A stretch of 64,000 bases of DNA from Monarcha castaneiventris obscurior (GCA_026261815.1 JAMPIT010000434.1:14939001-15003000), one strand, 5' to 3'; shown: positions 46,601-54,060, numbered from the stretch's first letter. The notes: a model not told the origin generated them from the letters alone. Translations and numbers: made by a program.

Positions 46601-49249
46601 CAGTGAGGAGCCTAATTGAGAATTCTGGGCAAGTTTCAAGCAATTTCATGAAACGGCTATGAGGTTACAGAGATTTAAAAAGGAATGTTTACACATCTGG
46701 GGAGAAAGTCTTAAGGTTTTATTCAGCTACTTTCAAAATTTATGGTGGAAGGTTCAAGCCACTAATGTGCACATGTGATGTGAGTACTGAGTGAAAAATG
46801 TATTTCTGTATACAGCATTTAAGCCACCATGTATGCATATCTTCTGTCACTAATGTATCTATCGCTGTCAACACCAAAGCACTGATGCTTTGAAAGATTG
46901 AAGCATCAATCCCCTTCATGGGGAATCAATAATCTAGAGGTATTAATGGCAATAATTTTTAGTTGTTTTTTATAAGCTATTCTATGCATGTGTTGCATGC
47001 ATCTATTTAACAATGTGTGTATACATGGCAGTGTTAAAACACGGGCTCATAAACAATAGGGTCCCAAAAGATACAACAACTATGTACAAAAACAACACAG
47101 CACTTCCTTTGTAACTAATAGCACCTGTTCATGAACTTACTTGAAGTGAAGGGAGAGGACTCAAATGATCTAAACAATAACTGAAGTTACTGAGACATTT
47201 TCCTCCCTTTCCAAAGTGGGATGTGTGTGTGCGCGCATGTGTGGGTGAAAGCAAGAGCGTGTATATTTAAACCCTAACACTTTCTGTACTGTAAATATAA
47301 CACCACATTCTGTTAATCTGAAATGGGATGTATATCATAACATTGCTCTTTTGAGACAAACTTAAAAATTAGGCAATTCTGTCTTATGATATGTAAGTAG
47401 ACCATACTGTGTCTTAAATAAATAATTGTTTTCTCTCTTTCTAAATTAGTTGGTTATGGGACTCTGATTCTTGGGGTGGCTTTATTATAACAATTTATAC
47501 AATTCTGGGGTTTTTCTCTCTTCAGTCGTCTGCTCTACCTCATCTTTTCTCAATGTATCCATGTTCTGTCCTAAAAGTGACATTCATTTGCACTTACTAA
47601 CATCCTTTCTGCCACATTTAAGCCTCATACATTGGTATTTTACTGTTAAACCCCTTCAGAAGCTTAACTGATTCTGGTATTAAAGCTGACTGGGAAAAAA
47701 AGTTGCCTTTTATGGCCACACTGATTAGAACATAAAAAATACTGAGTGATCTCTTTATTTTCCTTTTCAAAGCAGTTGTATGGGAAAATATGGGAAAAAC
47801 ATCCTCAATAGCTATGTGTCCTTAAAATGTATTTAGAAGGAAAGGTTGGAAACAAGTCTGCCTGTCTCATGTGCAAGACTAGGACCTGACCGTCTTACAG
47901 TCCTGTTCTACTCTTCTAATACATTTGGTCATATGAGTTTTGAATGGAATTTCCTGAATCTATAAAAGGAAAAATTCTCCAGCATTATTGAGGTTTTTGA
48001 CAAATAAGCAATCTCAGCTGGTTGCAGTAAATTTGTTTGTATTCTCTGACTATACACCGGCCACTTCTATTCTTTGTCACTACGTTAGATGTTGCCATCA
48101 CTCAGTGCATTGTGTACTTCATTTTGTTTTCATGAGTTCTTCAAGAAAATTACATGGAATTTGTATCATTCTCGCTTAATACAGAGGTCTCAGGTTTGTG
48201 ACTGGGTTCTTCAGCTTGTTACACATTTCTCAAGGCAGATTTATTTGGCCAAGCTATTTAATGTCATTTATCTGAAAGGCTTAAGAGTACCTCAGTTCAT
48301 TTTTCGCTTTCTGCCATAGTAAGATGATCACACCTTGTGTAGTGGCAACACTTGGTAGTGATTTTAGGTGGGTAAATGAAGAATACTGTCTCCACTTAAG
48401 AGACAATTGACTGTGCAGATGGAATGTAACCTTTGGTCTGGTGAGATGGCAGCTGATGATATTCTGTTGTAACAGATTGTTACCCAGAACCTTTGACCAT
48501 GAGTAGATAAGATCTGTTGTAAAGATTTTTATGTATCAGTTAACTGGAATCCCCTTTAGTATTTCATGCTTTTAAACACAAATACTGGATGTAGCTGCAT
48601 CCAGTCTACAATCCTGTAGCTAATCCTTTCTACAATCATCTTCATCATAGAAAATAAAACTACCAATGTGTCATAGTGCTTAGTTACAACATGACTTCTG
48701 ATTTGCCTCATCTGTGTTCAGAACTGTTCCAAGACACTTCAAATGCATCTTACCCACATTAGCTTTTAAAACATCTTATTTTTTTGTCACTGGTAACTTA
48801 GGAAGCAGCCAGTGAACACCTGATTCACTGTTAACAAGTCTCAAATGGAAAAACACTGTGTTGGTGCTGTAGAGTAGTATGAGTTACATTTATCAGTTCC
48901 TTAGTGCCACAGCATCTGTTTTGAATTAACTGACCTATCCTATGTGATGTGAAAATGAAGGGATATCTTTTAATTAATAATGTGCAAAGTGCAGGGTTTT
49001 TTAAACCATCAAACAAAACAGCAACAAAGGGAAAAAAAACAAGAGAGGTGTTGCTTCAGAACTTAAAAGCTCCTGTCCAAAAGCTTGGTTGTTTCAAGAT
49101 GTACACTGTGTGACAGCAGATACTAAACACCAGCATTGTGTTTTCCTCCCACAGGTGACCCCAAAACCTGGCAGAACAAGTCTCTTCCCGGGGATCCAAA
49201 CTATCTTGTTGGAGCAAACTGTGTCTCAGTCCTAATTGACCACTTCTAA
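10602..49249 (+). CDS. TJP1: TJP1 (ZO-1) coding region, 27 visible exons, 5' partial
   Basis: Tight junction protein 1 is a cytoplasmic membrane-associated MAGUK scaffold. In the family PDZ1 binds claudin tails, PDZ2 pairs with ZO-2/ZO-3 and binds connexins, PDZ3-SH3-GUK binds JAM and occludin, and the C-terminal half binds F-actin. Twenty-seven GT-AG exons on this strand join without a frame break into 1760 codons plus a stop (1740 with the short ZU5 donor). Order seen: PDZ1, PDZ2, Ser/Arg linker, PDZ3, SH3, GUK-like, acidic region, alpha cassette, Tyr/Pro-rich region, ZU5. Total length agrees with the roughly 1750 residues known for vertebrate ZO-1. Only the initial exon, about nine residues, is outside the window to the left. 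The largest introns are 19387-25040, 38101-42629 and 10659-15122. Identity is certain from residue-level recognition; exon edges were assigned by phase and splice signals. Confidence 0.97.
10659..15122 (+). other. TJP1: TJP1 intron between the first two visible PDZ1 exons
   Basis: About 4.5 kb, AT-rich, with no coding exon or clear mobile element seen. It contains a 15-nt tandem duplication at 11327-11356. Nothing else stands out. Confidence 0.85.
11327..11356. repeat. 15-nt tandem duplication
   Basis: AATAGTATTCACTCC occurs twice with no gap (11327-11341 and 11342-11356) in a TJP1 intron. Confidence 0.9.
15123..15247 (+). CDS. TJP1: TJP1 coding exon: PDZ1 core with carboxylate loop
   Basis: Residues about 20-61. 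Begins [13 protein letters not shown], the PDZ carboxylate-binding loop (GFGF form) and second strand, and runs through [15 protein letters not shown]. In ZO proteins this groove binds the C-terminal tails of claudins. Length 125 nt; it ends in phase 2 with 'CA', completed by the 'A' of the next exon to give Gln. Donor GTAAGT at 15248. Confidence 0.97.
15461..15563 (+). CDS. TJP1: TJP1 coding exon: PDZ1 helix and end strands
   Basis: Residues about 61-95: [23 protein letters not shown], with the PDZ alpha-B helix. It ends N-A-K-I with the frame restored to phase 0. Acceptor TTCATGTAG at 15452-15460, donor GTAAGT at 15564. Confidence 0.97.
16969..17248 (+). CDS. TJP1: TJP1 coding exon: PDZ1 end, charged linker, PDZ2 start
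   Basis: Residues about 96-189. [11 protein letters not shown] closes PDZ1. An acidic stretch ([11 protein letters not shown]) and a Ser/Arg-rich stretch ([18 protein letters not shown]) follow, then K-P-T-K-V-T-L-V-K begins PDZ2. The Ser/Arg linker suggests multiple phosphorylation sites. The exon is 280 nt and more GC-rich than neighbouring introns. Donor GTAACT at 17249; it ends in phase 1. A first in-exon ATG at 16981 is internal, not a start. Confidence 0.97.
17811..17914 (+). CDS. TJP1: TJP1 coding exon: PDZ2 binding groove
   Basis: Residues about 189-223. Shared codon Glu, then [14 protein letters not shown]: the PDZ2 loop and second strand. The rest ([20 protein letters not shown]) completes the central sheet. 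In the family PDZ2 mediates domain-swapped pairing with ZO-1, ZO-2 or ZO-3 and binds connexin 43. Upstream is a long T-rich tract; acceptor TAAAG at 17806-17810, donor GTACAG at 17915. It ends in phase 0. Confidence 0.97.
18221..18363 (+). mobile_element. CR1 LINE 3'-end remnant
   Basis: About 140 bases matching the CR1 3' end in sense orientation: 'gccccatccctggcagtgtc', 'agcctggtctagtgg', 'ttggaactggatg' and 'ggtcacttccaact', ending near 'cattctatgg'. 5'-truncated and lying in the 0.8-kb intron between the two PDZ2 exons. Confidence 0.8.
18715..18883 (+). CDS. TJP1: TJP1 coding exon: PDZ2 end
   Basis: Residues about 224-280: [30 protein letters not shown] forms the PDZ2 helix and last strand, then [12 protein letters not shown] begins the PDZ2-PDZ3 linker. 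Acceptor CTATTCCAG at 18706-18714, donor GTGAGT at 18884; it ends in phase 1. Confidence 0.97.
19242..19386 (+). CDS. TJP1: TJP1 coding exon: Ser/Arg-rich linker
   Basis: Residues about 280-328: [13 protein letters not shown], followed by an R/S/H-rich segment with R-R-S-R-S-R-S-P. No fold is expected; the R-S-x-S and S-P patterns look like kinase sites. Acceptor TTATTTAACAG ends at 19241; donor GTGATG at 19387. It ends in phase 2. Confidence 0.95.
19387..25040 (+). other. TJP1: TJP1 intron inside the PDZ2-PDZ3 linker
   Basis: The longest coding-region intron here (about 5.65 kb). AT-rich. No exon, RNA gene or clear mobile element is recognisable. One strong acceptor-like site at 23901-23902 opens a frame that reaches a stop after 13 codons without a donor; I treat it as a decoy. 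Confidence 0.85.
25041..25177 (+). CDS. TJP1: TJP1 coding exon: linker before PDZ3
   Basis: Residues about 328-374: [20 protein letters not shown], then [18 protein letters not shown]. This is the expected ZO-1 linker. Acceptor CTAATATAG at 25032-25040, donor GTAAAA at 25178; it enters in phase 2 and leaves in phase 1. Confidence 0.96.
26256..26305. repeat. Perfect 25-nt tandem duplication
   Basis: The 25-nt unit beginning GCATAATACAAATCC and ending CCAGATAG occurs twice, back to back (26256-26280 and 26281-26305), with no mismatch. It lies in a TJP1 intron. Identity implies recent duplication or an assembly duplication. Confidence 0.95.
27636..27741 (+). CDS. TJP1: TJP1 coding exon: Pro-rich linker before PDZ3
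   Basis: Residues about 374-409: [23 protein letters not shown] and [10 protein letters not shown]. Acceptor TTTTAATAG at 27627-27635, donor GTAATG at 27742. It enters in phase 1 and leaves in phase 2. Confidence 0.96.
28561..28711 (+). CDS. TJP1: TJP1 coding exon: PDZ3 first half
   Basis: Residues about 409-459: [28 protein letters not shown], the PDZ3 loop (S-V-G-L) and central strands, then [17 protein letters not shown]. In the family PDZ3 acts together with SH3-GUK and binds JAM-A. Acceptor ATTTCTAG at 28553-28560, donor GTATGT at 28712; it ends in phase 0. Confidence 0.97.
29222..29330 (+). CDS. TJP1: TJP1 coding exon: PDZ3 second half
   Basis: Residues about 460-496: [24 protein letters not shown] and [12 protein letters not shown], the PDZ3 helix and final strand. 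Acceptor GATACCAG ends at 29221, an unusually purine-containing site; donor GTAAAT at 29331. It leaves in phase 1. Confidence 0.97.
29967..30186 (+). CDS. TJP1: TJP1 coding exon: SH3 domain
   Basis: Residues about 496-569. One exon carries nearly the whole SH3: [25 protein letters not shown] and W-L-A-I-R-I-G. It ends R-G-I-I-P-N-K-N-R (shared Arg). MAGUK SH3 domains pack against the GUK domain rather than acting as classical PxxP binders; in ZO-1 the SH3 has reported partners such as ZONAB. Acceptor TTTTCTCAG at 29958-29966, donor GTACGA at 30187. Confidence 0.97.
30587..30771 (+). CDS. TJP1: TJP1 coding exon: U5 hinge and GUK start
   Basis: Residues about 569-631: [11 protein letters not shown], then the basic U5 hinge ([19 protein letters not shown]), then [11 protein letters not shown]. 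The U5-GUK segment is the occludin- and alpha-catenin-binding area in ZO-1. Acceptor TCACCTTAG at 30578-30586, donor GTATGT at 30772; it leaves in phase 1. Confidence 0.97.
30907..31002 (+). CDS. TJP1: TJP1 coding exon: GUK-like domain, degenerate P-loop
   Basis: Residues about 631-663: [28 protein letters not shown]. The position of the nucleotide-binding loop reads F-G-P-I-A-D-V-A, without the G-x-x-G-x-G-K-S/T pattern of active guanylate kinases, so no kinase activity is expected. Acceptor CAATTCTAG at 30898-30906, donor GTAAGT at 31003. It leaves in phase 1. Confidence 0.97.
31427..31509 (+). CDS. TJP1: TJP1 coding exon: GUK-like domain, small exon
   Basis: Residues about 663-690: [28 protein letters not shown], 83 nt. 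Ends I-I-D-R, where I recall Gln in the human protein. Acceptor CTTTACCAG at 31418-31426, donor GTAAGT at 31510; it leaves in phase 0. Confidence 0.96.
32533..32743 (+). CDS. TJP1: TJP1 coding exon: GUK-like core
   Basis: Residues about 691-761: [31 protein letters not shown] and [18 protein letters not shown]. Acceptor CACAACAG at 32525-32532, donor GTAAGT at 32744; it leaves in phase 1. Confidence 0.97.
33285..33385 (+). CDS. TJP1: TJP1 coding exon: GUK-like end
   Basis: Residues about 761-794: [26 protein letters not shown] and L-V-W-V-S-E-G-K. Last helix of the GUK-like fold. Acceptor ACTTCTAG at 33277-33284, donor GTAAGA at 33386; it ends in phase 0. Confidence 0.97.
34297..34650 (+). 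CDS. TJP1: TJP1 coding exon: acidic U6 region
   Basis: Residues about 795-912, exactly 118 codons, phase 0 at both ends. Starts [19 protein letters not shown] and continues [23 protein letters not shown]. The acidic segment just after GUK is known as U6 and regulates partner binding of SH3-GUK. The second half is Gln/Pro-rich. Acceptor TTGCCACAG at 34288-34296, donor GTAAGA at 34651. Confidence 0.97.
35060..35311 (+). CDS. TJP1: TJP1 coding exon: alpha-type cassette (84 codons)
   Basis: Residues about 913-996: begins [13 protein letters not shown] and ends [11 protein letters not shown]. Length 252 nt with phase 0 on both sides, and the flanking exons meet in phase 0, so skipping is frame-neutral. 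Position matches the alternatively spliced alpha motif of mammalian ZO-1 (about 80 residues starting near residue 922); here it is four codons longer by my recollection. Whether it is skipped in this species needs RNA data. Acceptor CACTTCACAG ends at 35059, donor GTACCT at 35312. Confidence 0.95.
36044..36943 (+). CDS. TJP1: TJP1 large coding exon: Tyr/Pro-rich region
   Basis: Residues about 997-1296, exactly 300 codons, phase 0 at both ends. Begins V-Y-R-K-D-P-Y and contains many spaced tyrosines in Y-D-x-R, Y-E-D and Y-E-E contexts (for example [10 protein letters not shown], then H-Y-D-D-R-V). It closes with a proline-rich block (L-P-P-P-P-S-S-Q) and [10 protein letters not shown]. In human ZO-1 the actin-binding region overlaps this part. 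The sequence looks disordered. Acceptor TCTAACAG at 36036-36043, donor GTAAAT at 36944. Confidence 0.97.
37273..37367 (+). CDS. TJP1: TJP1 coding exon: Pro-rich linker
   Basis: Residues about 1297-1328: [12 protein letters not shown], then [17 protein letters not shown]. 95 nt, leaving in phase 2. Acceptor TTCTTTACAG ends at 37272; the donor reads GTAGAT at 37368, a weaker consensus. Confidence 0.95.
37876..38100 (+). CDS. TJP1: TJP1 coding exon: conserved acidic/Tyr block
   Basis: Residues about 1328-1403: [21 protein letters not shown], then [20 protein letters not shown], a strongly conserved ZO-1 block by recollection. It ends S-N-Y-S with 'AA' left over (phase 2). Acceptor TTGGTTAG at 37868-37875, donor GTAAGT at 38101. 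Confidence 0.97.
38289..38325. repeat. Inverted repeat, 14-bp stem
   Basis: Arms 38289-38302 and 38312-38325 pair over 14 positions with one G-T mismatch (G-U wobble in RNA) and a 9-nt loop. The arms carry the motif GCGCCACA / TGTGGCGT. It lies 189 nt inside the intron after the exon ending at 38100. Confidence 0.9.
38421..39325 (-). mobile_element. CR1 LINE fragment, about 0.9 kb
   Basis: The left edge carries 'agtcacagaat', the reverse complement of the CR1 3' terminus, then 'tggaaaagagcac', 'aggtccacc', 'cctgggcagcctgctccaat' and 'gaggtcactttctcttgtcc'. The right part, with 'tgcagatccctctgcagag' and 'cctcatcaagatcattgat', matches the upstream CR1 3' portion. It is GC-rich relative to the intron, so long chance frames occur (38845-39321 on the minus strand covers part of the degenerate reverse transcriptase region); none is intact. 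Confidence 0.92.
41823..41873 (+). CDS. TJP1: Candidate TJP1 cassette microexon, 17 codons
   Basis: A 51-nt segment preceded by a long pyrimidine-rich tract and CACCTAG (acceptor at 41821-41822) and followed by donor GTAAGA at 41874. With the 'AA' left by the exon ending at 38100 it reads [17 protein letters not shown] and returns 'TG' to the next exon, which supplies G (Trp). Length is a multiple of three, phase 2 on both sides, no stop in that frame, whereas another frame has TAG. This is unlikely by chance but is not shown by transcripts here. Mammalian ZO-1 has extra small variable motifs in this half; I could not check whether this is one of them. The main 1760-residue count excludes it. 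Confidence 0.55.
42630..42805 (+). CDS. TJP1: TJP1 coding exon: Pro/Gln-rich region
   Basis: Residues about 1403-1462: shared Lys, [21 protein letters not shown], then [14 protein letters not shown]. 176 nt, phase 2 in and phase 1 out. Acceptor ATTTCAACAG ends at 42629, donor GTGAGC at 42806. No fold expected. Confidence 0.96.
43488..43929 (+). CDS. TJP1: TJP1 coding exon: region before ZU5
   Basis: Residues about 1462-1609: [14 protein letters not shown], then [18 protein letters not shown], then [18 protein letters not shown] and K-P-K-Y-Q-P-N-N, ending P-K-A-I-P-V. From memory the human protein has about ten more residues between V-S and D-P-P-P, so a short deletion or alternative acceptor is possible. 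Acceptor TATTGCAG at 43480-43487, donor GTAAGC at 43930; it leaves in phase 2. Confidence 0.96.
44783..44837. repeat. (TA)n microsatellite with perfect hairpin
   Basis: A run of TA dinucleotides. Arms ACACATATATATAT (44802-44815) and ATATATATATGTGT (44824-44837) are exact reverse complements around an eight-T loop. It lies about 0.38 kb upstream of the ZU5 exon at 45219. Confidence 0.92.
45219..45436 (+). CDS. TJP1: TJP1 coding exon: ZU5 domain first part
   Basis: Residues about 1609-1682: [17 protein letters not shown], then [14 protein letters not shown], then [21 protein letters not shown], the start of ZU5. The I-I-I-P-x-G-A-I-P-x-G segment is the ZU5 hallmark shared with UNC5 and ankyrins. 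In the family this domain binds Cdc42 effectors and directs localisation. Acceptor CTTTTCAG at 45211-45218, donor GTAACA at 45437; it leaves in phase 1. Confidence 0.97.
45739..45882 (+). CDS. TJP1: TJP1 coding exon: ZU5 second part, two alternative donors
   Basis: Residues about 1682-1730: [18 protein letters not shown] and P-V-E-L-R-L-P-H-C, then [14 protein letters not shown] proximal donor GTGCGT after 45822 and a distal donor GTATGC after 45882 both leave phase 1. The proximal one yields H-C-D-P-K, matching the canonical human ending; the distal one adds 20 residues ending S-S-D-S-S-S-G. Both products are in frame. Acceptor ACTTTAG at 45732-45738. Confidence 0.92.
45883..49154 (+). other. 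TJP1: Last TJP1 intron
   Basis: About 3.3 kb between the ZU5 exon and the terminal exon. AT-rich; no mobile element recognised. A strong acceptor-like site occurs at 47524-47525 but the only phase-fitting donor is weak. Small hairpins at 46884-46923 are likely chance. Confidence 0.85.
49155..49249 (+). CDS. TJP1: TJP1 terminal coding exon with stop
   Basis: Residues about 1730-1760: [21 protein letters not shown] and C-V-S-V-L-I-D-H-F, then TAA at 49247-49249. This is the end of ZU5 and the known ZO-1 C-terminus. Acceptor TCCCACAG at 49147-49154. The first two bases (GT) complete a codon for Gly (long donor) or Cys (short donor). Confidence 0.97.
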
Positions 49250-50263
49250 ATATAGTTAGCTGACTGAGTAAATAATGTGAAACTGAGATGGACCTTACAT
49301 ATAAACTGAACCACTCTATCAAGTATTAACTGTTCTATAAGTGATAATGGATCTTAGTGTTTAAGCATCTTGCTTTAACTAACAATGAATTAGCAAGTAC
49401 ACTCTTTGAACCATGGTCACAATACATGCCACAAGCAGGGAGTGTACAGGGGGAACAAGATGGGGGTTTTGCAGGTTCTGTATGCTTTGGTTTGGTTGTT
49501 CTTGTGTGTTGGGTTTTTTGTTTCTTTCCTTTTTCTTTTCCTTTTTTTTCTGTTAAAGGACACTACTAGTATTTTGTTGTTATCTGAAAGTACCAATGAA
49601 ACTATACACAGAGGAACTAAATTTGTTTCCTACTCCGGTGTCAAAAACACAGATTTTGGGCCTGCGTTTTTGCAACTGTGTGTTTTTAACTCACAAGACT
49701 ACCTTTTGGTCTCTGGTTTTTAAATGACTTTTGGTGTACATGTCCAATGAAATGGCAGAGAGCTGGGGGTAGCACAGTTTAGATGTTTTCCTCTGCTGAG
49801 AGGTAATGCAAACACATCTACTTGCTGTATATGGAAACATTGTCCTGAGAACAGGGGGGAGGGGGAAAAGCATGTGGGTTGACTATGGTTCAGTTGCCTC
49901 TGTGGATTTGTAAATTAACCACATTATTACAGACCTATTAACCAGCAGGGATGCCTTACCCTCATGTTTTTAATAGTCTTAGCTCTCATAGTTCTCTGTA
50001 TTAAGTTTGTATGGCTTTTGTGCTTACTTAGATATTATATCATGAGAGACTGGGGTGGGGGGGGAACAACATCAAAAAATTGTGAGTTTGGTTTAGAGAA
50101 CGAGCATTGTTTGTGTTCATCAGCCAGAAGAGAACCAGAAGAAAATGATGGTATGTTTTCTGCTATGCATTTGAAAATTTATAGATGTTATAGACCGCTT
50201 GTATATAACGCGTGCATACCACTTTTGTTTTTGGTTTGTAAATTAACTTTTATAAGCTTTACC

Positions 50264-50291
50264 TTTTTATATATATAAATATATATAAAAA
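50264..50291 (+). repeat. TA-rich perfect hairpin in 3' UTR
   Basis: Arms TTTTTATATATA (50264-50275) and TATATATAAAAA (50280-50291) are exact reverse complements around a TAAA loop. It lies 71 nt before the first AATAAA. Confidence 0.9.
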
Positions 50292-50361
50292 CAAACAAAG
50301 TTTCTTAAGGATATCTTTGTATTCTCATACCTTTTGAGCCTTGAACTTTGACATCTGCAGC

Positions 50362-50367
50362 AATAAA
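50362..50367 (+). promoter_or_regulatory. TJP1: Proximal poly(A) signal AATAAA
   Basis: Canonical hexamer about 1.1 kb after the stop codon. Use would give a shorter 3' UTR than the distal pair. Confidence 0.6.
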
Positions 50368-50700
50368 GCAGCATTTCTACAATATACGAACGAGGACATT
50401 TTTTAAAAATGCACAAAGTTGTTACCTTTTAAAGTGCTGCATTTAAAGAATATAACTCGGAATTCTCTACTTTGATTAAATTCTTGAAAAGTATCCCTAC
50501 TGTAATTTGTCATAAGGATGCTGTACTATGTGCCCTGAAATGTATTTTTTTACTAATAGACAATTTATTACGGCACAATGGCACTACTACTGTTTAGATA
50601 ATATACCACTGCATTCTGTTAATGAGTTATTAGCTATTCAGGTGTGGCTGATTTTTTTTTTCTCTGCAGTTATTAAAATTACACGTTTCTAAATATACAG

Positions 50701-50726
50701 AATAAAACTGTTTTTAAAATAATAAA
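50701..50726 (+). promoter_or_regulatory. TJP1: Distal paired poly(A) signals
   Basis: Two AATAAA hexamers at 50701-50706 and 50721-50726, followed by a short GATGATTG stretch and T-rich sequence (50731-50752). The best candidate for the main TJP1 mRNA 3' end. Confidence 0.75.
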
Positions 50727-53700
50727 GATGATTGTAGTACCTTATTGTTTCTGAAATGCATTTATGTGTACATAACACAATTTTGGTTTTATTTTTTCTA
50801 TGTAAGTAGACAGCTGGATTCTGCCGCATCTTCATACACGTAGCAGAACTCTTTTGTGGAGTCAGTTGGAGTTGTCTACAGCAGGGCTTCTGAAATTATG
50901 AGGTCTACTGTGGATCCATTGGAATCACTCAGTACAAGTAGGAGTGGTAGACTTATCTCTAGGATCATTATGTTGGGCTAGTTTACTTGTTACACCTGTT
51001 CTTCCAAAAACTGTGGTAGTGTTCTTGCATGTAGGTTTACACATAGTACAGCTGTACAATTTTAAAGTTATTCCTACAGAATCCCATTATCTGTTTGGAG
51101 TATTCCATGGCTAACTAGTAGTATTCTATCAGGGAAAATAGGTTCTAAAATATTTTTTTTTTAAATACTGGGAAACCCTGATGTTTCCCTTCTGTACTAC
51201 TTAAGAGTACGTTTTGTTTCTCAGGCATGACTTAGCCCAGAAGATGCATTCACTACTGTTACTTCTCCTCCTTATGGCTTATTACTCATTAGCAGAGCCA
51301 TGAGACACTGAAAAATCCTTGGCCTAGGGTAAGCACTACTTGACAAAACTAAAATGTCAGTATTAACAACAATAATGTAATGAAGTTCAAAGCACAGCAC
51401 AGTACCACCTACTAAGAAGAAAATTAGGTCTATCCCAGCCAAAACCAGGACCATGTGAAACACTACAAAAGGAGTCAGTCAGTCAGACTTGAGGCACCCT
51501 GGCATTACACTGCATGGACTATTTATTTGCAGTGGTGGTATTTTGTGTCTTGGGCATCCTGAGTCCAGCATGCTGGAAGGTGTAACTGTCCTGTGTTGAT
51601 TTTACTGTAGTGATCCAGATGACATCTTTCTGCTCTTCTGCTTTTAAACAGTGTAGGGTTATGCCTTTCTATAAAAATGAAAAAGAATGACAGCTTTTGC
51701 TCTGTTGTGGCTTCATAAATGAAATGAGAAAGCTGATGCTGTTCAAAAATGTGGCAGTTCTCTACTGCAAAGCAGCTTGTTGGAGAAACTCTTTTGCTGT
51801 CTACCTGTAGGAATGCTTGTCAAAGTGTCTAATGCAAGCCACATGCGTGTCTTCTTTCTTGTTAAATCCCAATGCTTTTGGGTTAAAACATGGCCAGTGA
51901 GAATAACTAGGCTAAAATAACACATTTATTTTAAAATAATAATGGTTTTGAAATCTTTGTCCTTCCAAGAGGTTGCATTCCTTACACATTTTATACAGGC
52001 TAGGCTCCGCAGGAGGTAAGTTCACCTGTAACATTTTCATATTGTTCCTATTTACTGTTTAATGTGAAGTTCAAAAACTGCATTTCTCAATTCTTCCTGT
52101 TTCTCTCAGTGATGTCCTGGTCAGCTTTGGCCCTGAAAATTGTACAGAAGTGTTAAAAATTTGAATCTCAAGTCTTGTGTTCATTTTTAACAAGGGCCTT
52201 CAGTGTTGGAAACAGACAGTGGATACAGAATTACTGTTTCTTTCTGATTCACGTTTTTGGTAAAATCCTTTTTTATTATTATTTTTTATTTTTTCAAGAA
52301 AAGTAGCAGTAAGTAGTCAGTGATACCTACACAAACAGTTATGGTTGTAAAAGTAATCCATTCCTGCCAGCCTGGGTTAGGTGAAGCAAATCAGCAGTGT
52401 TAGGGTGTGGTTGAAGATTCTCTGCTGCAATGTAACCTGGACCAGGTGATGGAAATTAAATCTATACAGATTTGGAGAATAGATGTTGGTAAGCGTAGCT
52501 GAAAAATGTGTTCTTGGTATCTAAGTCACTTGAGGAAAGGCTTTGAAGAAGCCTTGCTGAGTGCCATGGTGTTCTGGGTATGTATGAACTTCTCTGGCTA
52601 CTGGCTCCATCCATTGGCAAGATCAAATGACTGGGTAAAAATATTTTTCATTATATCCAGACTGTGCATTGTAATCAAGGATCTGAGAATAAATACACTT
52701 AGTATTACATTATCTTTACTGTATTCTGCACCACTTGCCCACTTTATACAAAAATTGATTGATGAGCACAGTAGATAGGCTGTGAAAATAAATTACAGCC
52801 TGTTAAGGTAAGTGCTGGTTGAAAACACATTGGTTAAGGTATTAGTTTCTAAATTATATTAAAAATAAGCAGTAATTTTCACAGAAAAATTGTGGCCTAC
52901 TTCCCTTTCTGCTTCGGGGCTTGGAATTTGGGGGAAGATCTAAGAGAAACAGGCTTTAGAATTTAAGGAAAATGAGATCGGGTATTTAATCTGGTAGGTT
53001 CTTTTATGTATTTGCAATAGATTACTGGTGGTGATACTAAATCTACAGATATTTAAAAGCCTTGCCAAAGATTTAGGTGGATTTGAGGTAATCTTGCTAG
53101 AGTGAAACCTCGCATCAAATATTATTCCTTGCAGAAAGAAGATGAGAAGAAACTTCTTTGCAGAAGGATCATTCATAATACAGAGCCTGATAGAAAATTT
53201 CCAGTGTAGATGGTGTAACAGTGAAACTGGCTGCAGTGATTTTCCTCCCAATTATACTTCCATCCTTCCTGAATTAATGACCAAATATTTCACATTGTAA
53301 AATAAAAAGGTAAGGTAGAATTAACTACACTGGTGATAGAGAAATTTACATATTTGTTTACTGAAGTAGCAGATTAGTAAAGTAGTACATGGGGAAAGTC
53401 AGCTTAGTGCTCAGGAAATAGTTGCTTAAAATTAAGGTTTGTGCTAATTGCTTTCTGCTTGCCTTGTCTAAAAGCTGTGTAAAGGCACAAGATATATGCA
53501 GATGCAAACCTTACTGTATAGAAAATAATGCTATGAAATGAGCTACATAAAAGATAACCTGCTGCCCCTGTAGAACAGCCAGAGCCTGTGGCAGAAGGAA
53601 GAGTTGCATCCCTTTTCCCTGAACAACAGTGGCAGTCCCACTGGTGCTGCCAGTATTGGCACCACTTTTTTTTAATTTCTATCAGCAGCACGCTGAAGTT

Positions 53701-54030
53701 TTTTATAGCCCTTCACATACATGTCTGCTGAGAATGCAGGAGTGATGAGAGTGGGGCTTGTGTATCTTTCAGATACATGTCATATACAGACTTTCGTTTT
53801 TTCTTAATAATTGACGTCTTCATGGTTCTAGGCAGTTTTGAAAAGGCAATTCAGACATAAGCTATTGCTGTAAACCTGTGCAACTGTGTCAGTCTCACTG
53901 AAATAAAGCTTCCTTGTCTGGTGCCCCAGTCCCTCATCCTTATGGGGGACTCTGCTGGTATAGAAGCCTGTGGGGTTTGTTTAGTTTCAAGAGACTGGAG
54001 ACTTTTGTTTTTTGATTTGGTGGCATTTAA

Positions 54031-54060
54031 ATGTAATTTCCATGAATGTAATTTCCATTA
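54031..54060. repeat. 15-nt tandem duplication, one mismatch
   Basis: ATGTAATTTCCATGA (54031-54045) is followed directly by ATGTAATTTCCATTA (54046-54060). Confidence 0.9.

Larger units (their letters stand above)
49250..50745 (+). other. TJP1: TJP1 3' UTR
   Basis: About 1.5 kb from the stop codon to shortly after the last of three AATAAA signals. It is AT-rich, holds a 12-bp perfect TA-rich hairpin at 50264-50291, and repeats the 13-mer TTTGTAAATTAAC (near 49905 and 50235). The right edge is estimated from the signals; use of further downstream sites cannot be excluded. Confidence 0.75.

Noticed and set aside
46884..46923. Two small adjacent hairpins (GATGCTT/AAGCATC and CCCC/GGGG)
   Set aside because: Stems of 7 and 4 bp with no other support; expected by chance in this length of sequence.
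47526..47576. Possible 51-nt phase-fitting exon in the last intron after a good acceptor (TTTTTCTCTCTTCAG)
   Set aside because: The only donor giving the right phase is AAAAGTGACA, a weak match, and the peptide is not recognisable. Evidence is clearly poorer than for 41823-41873.
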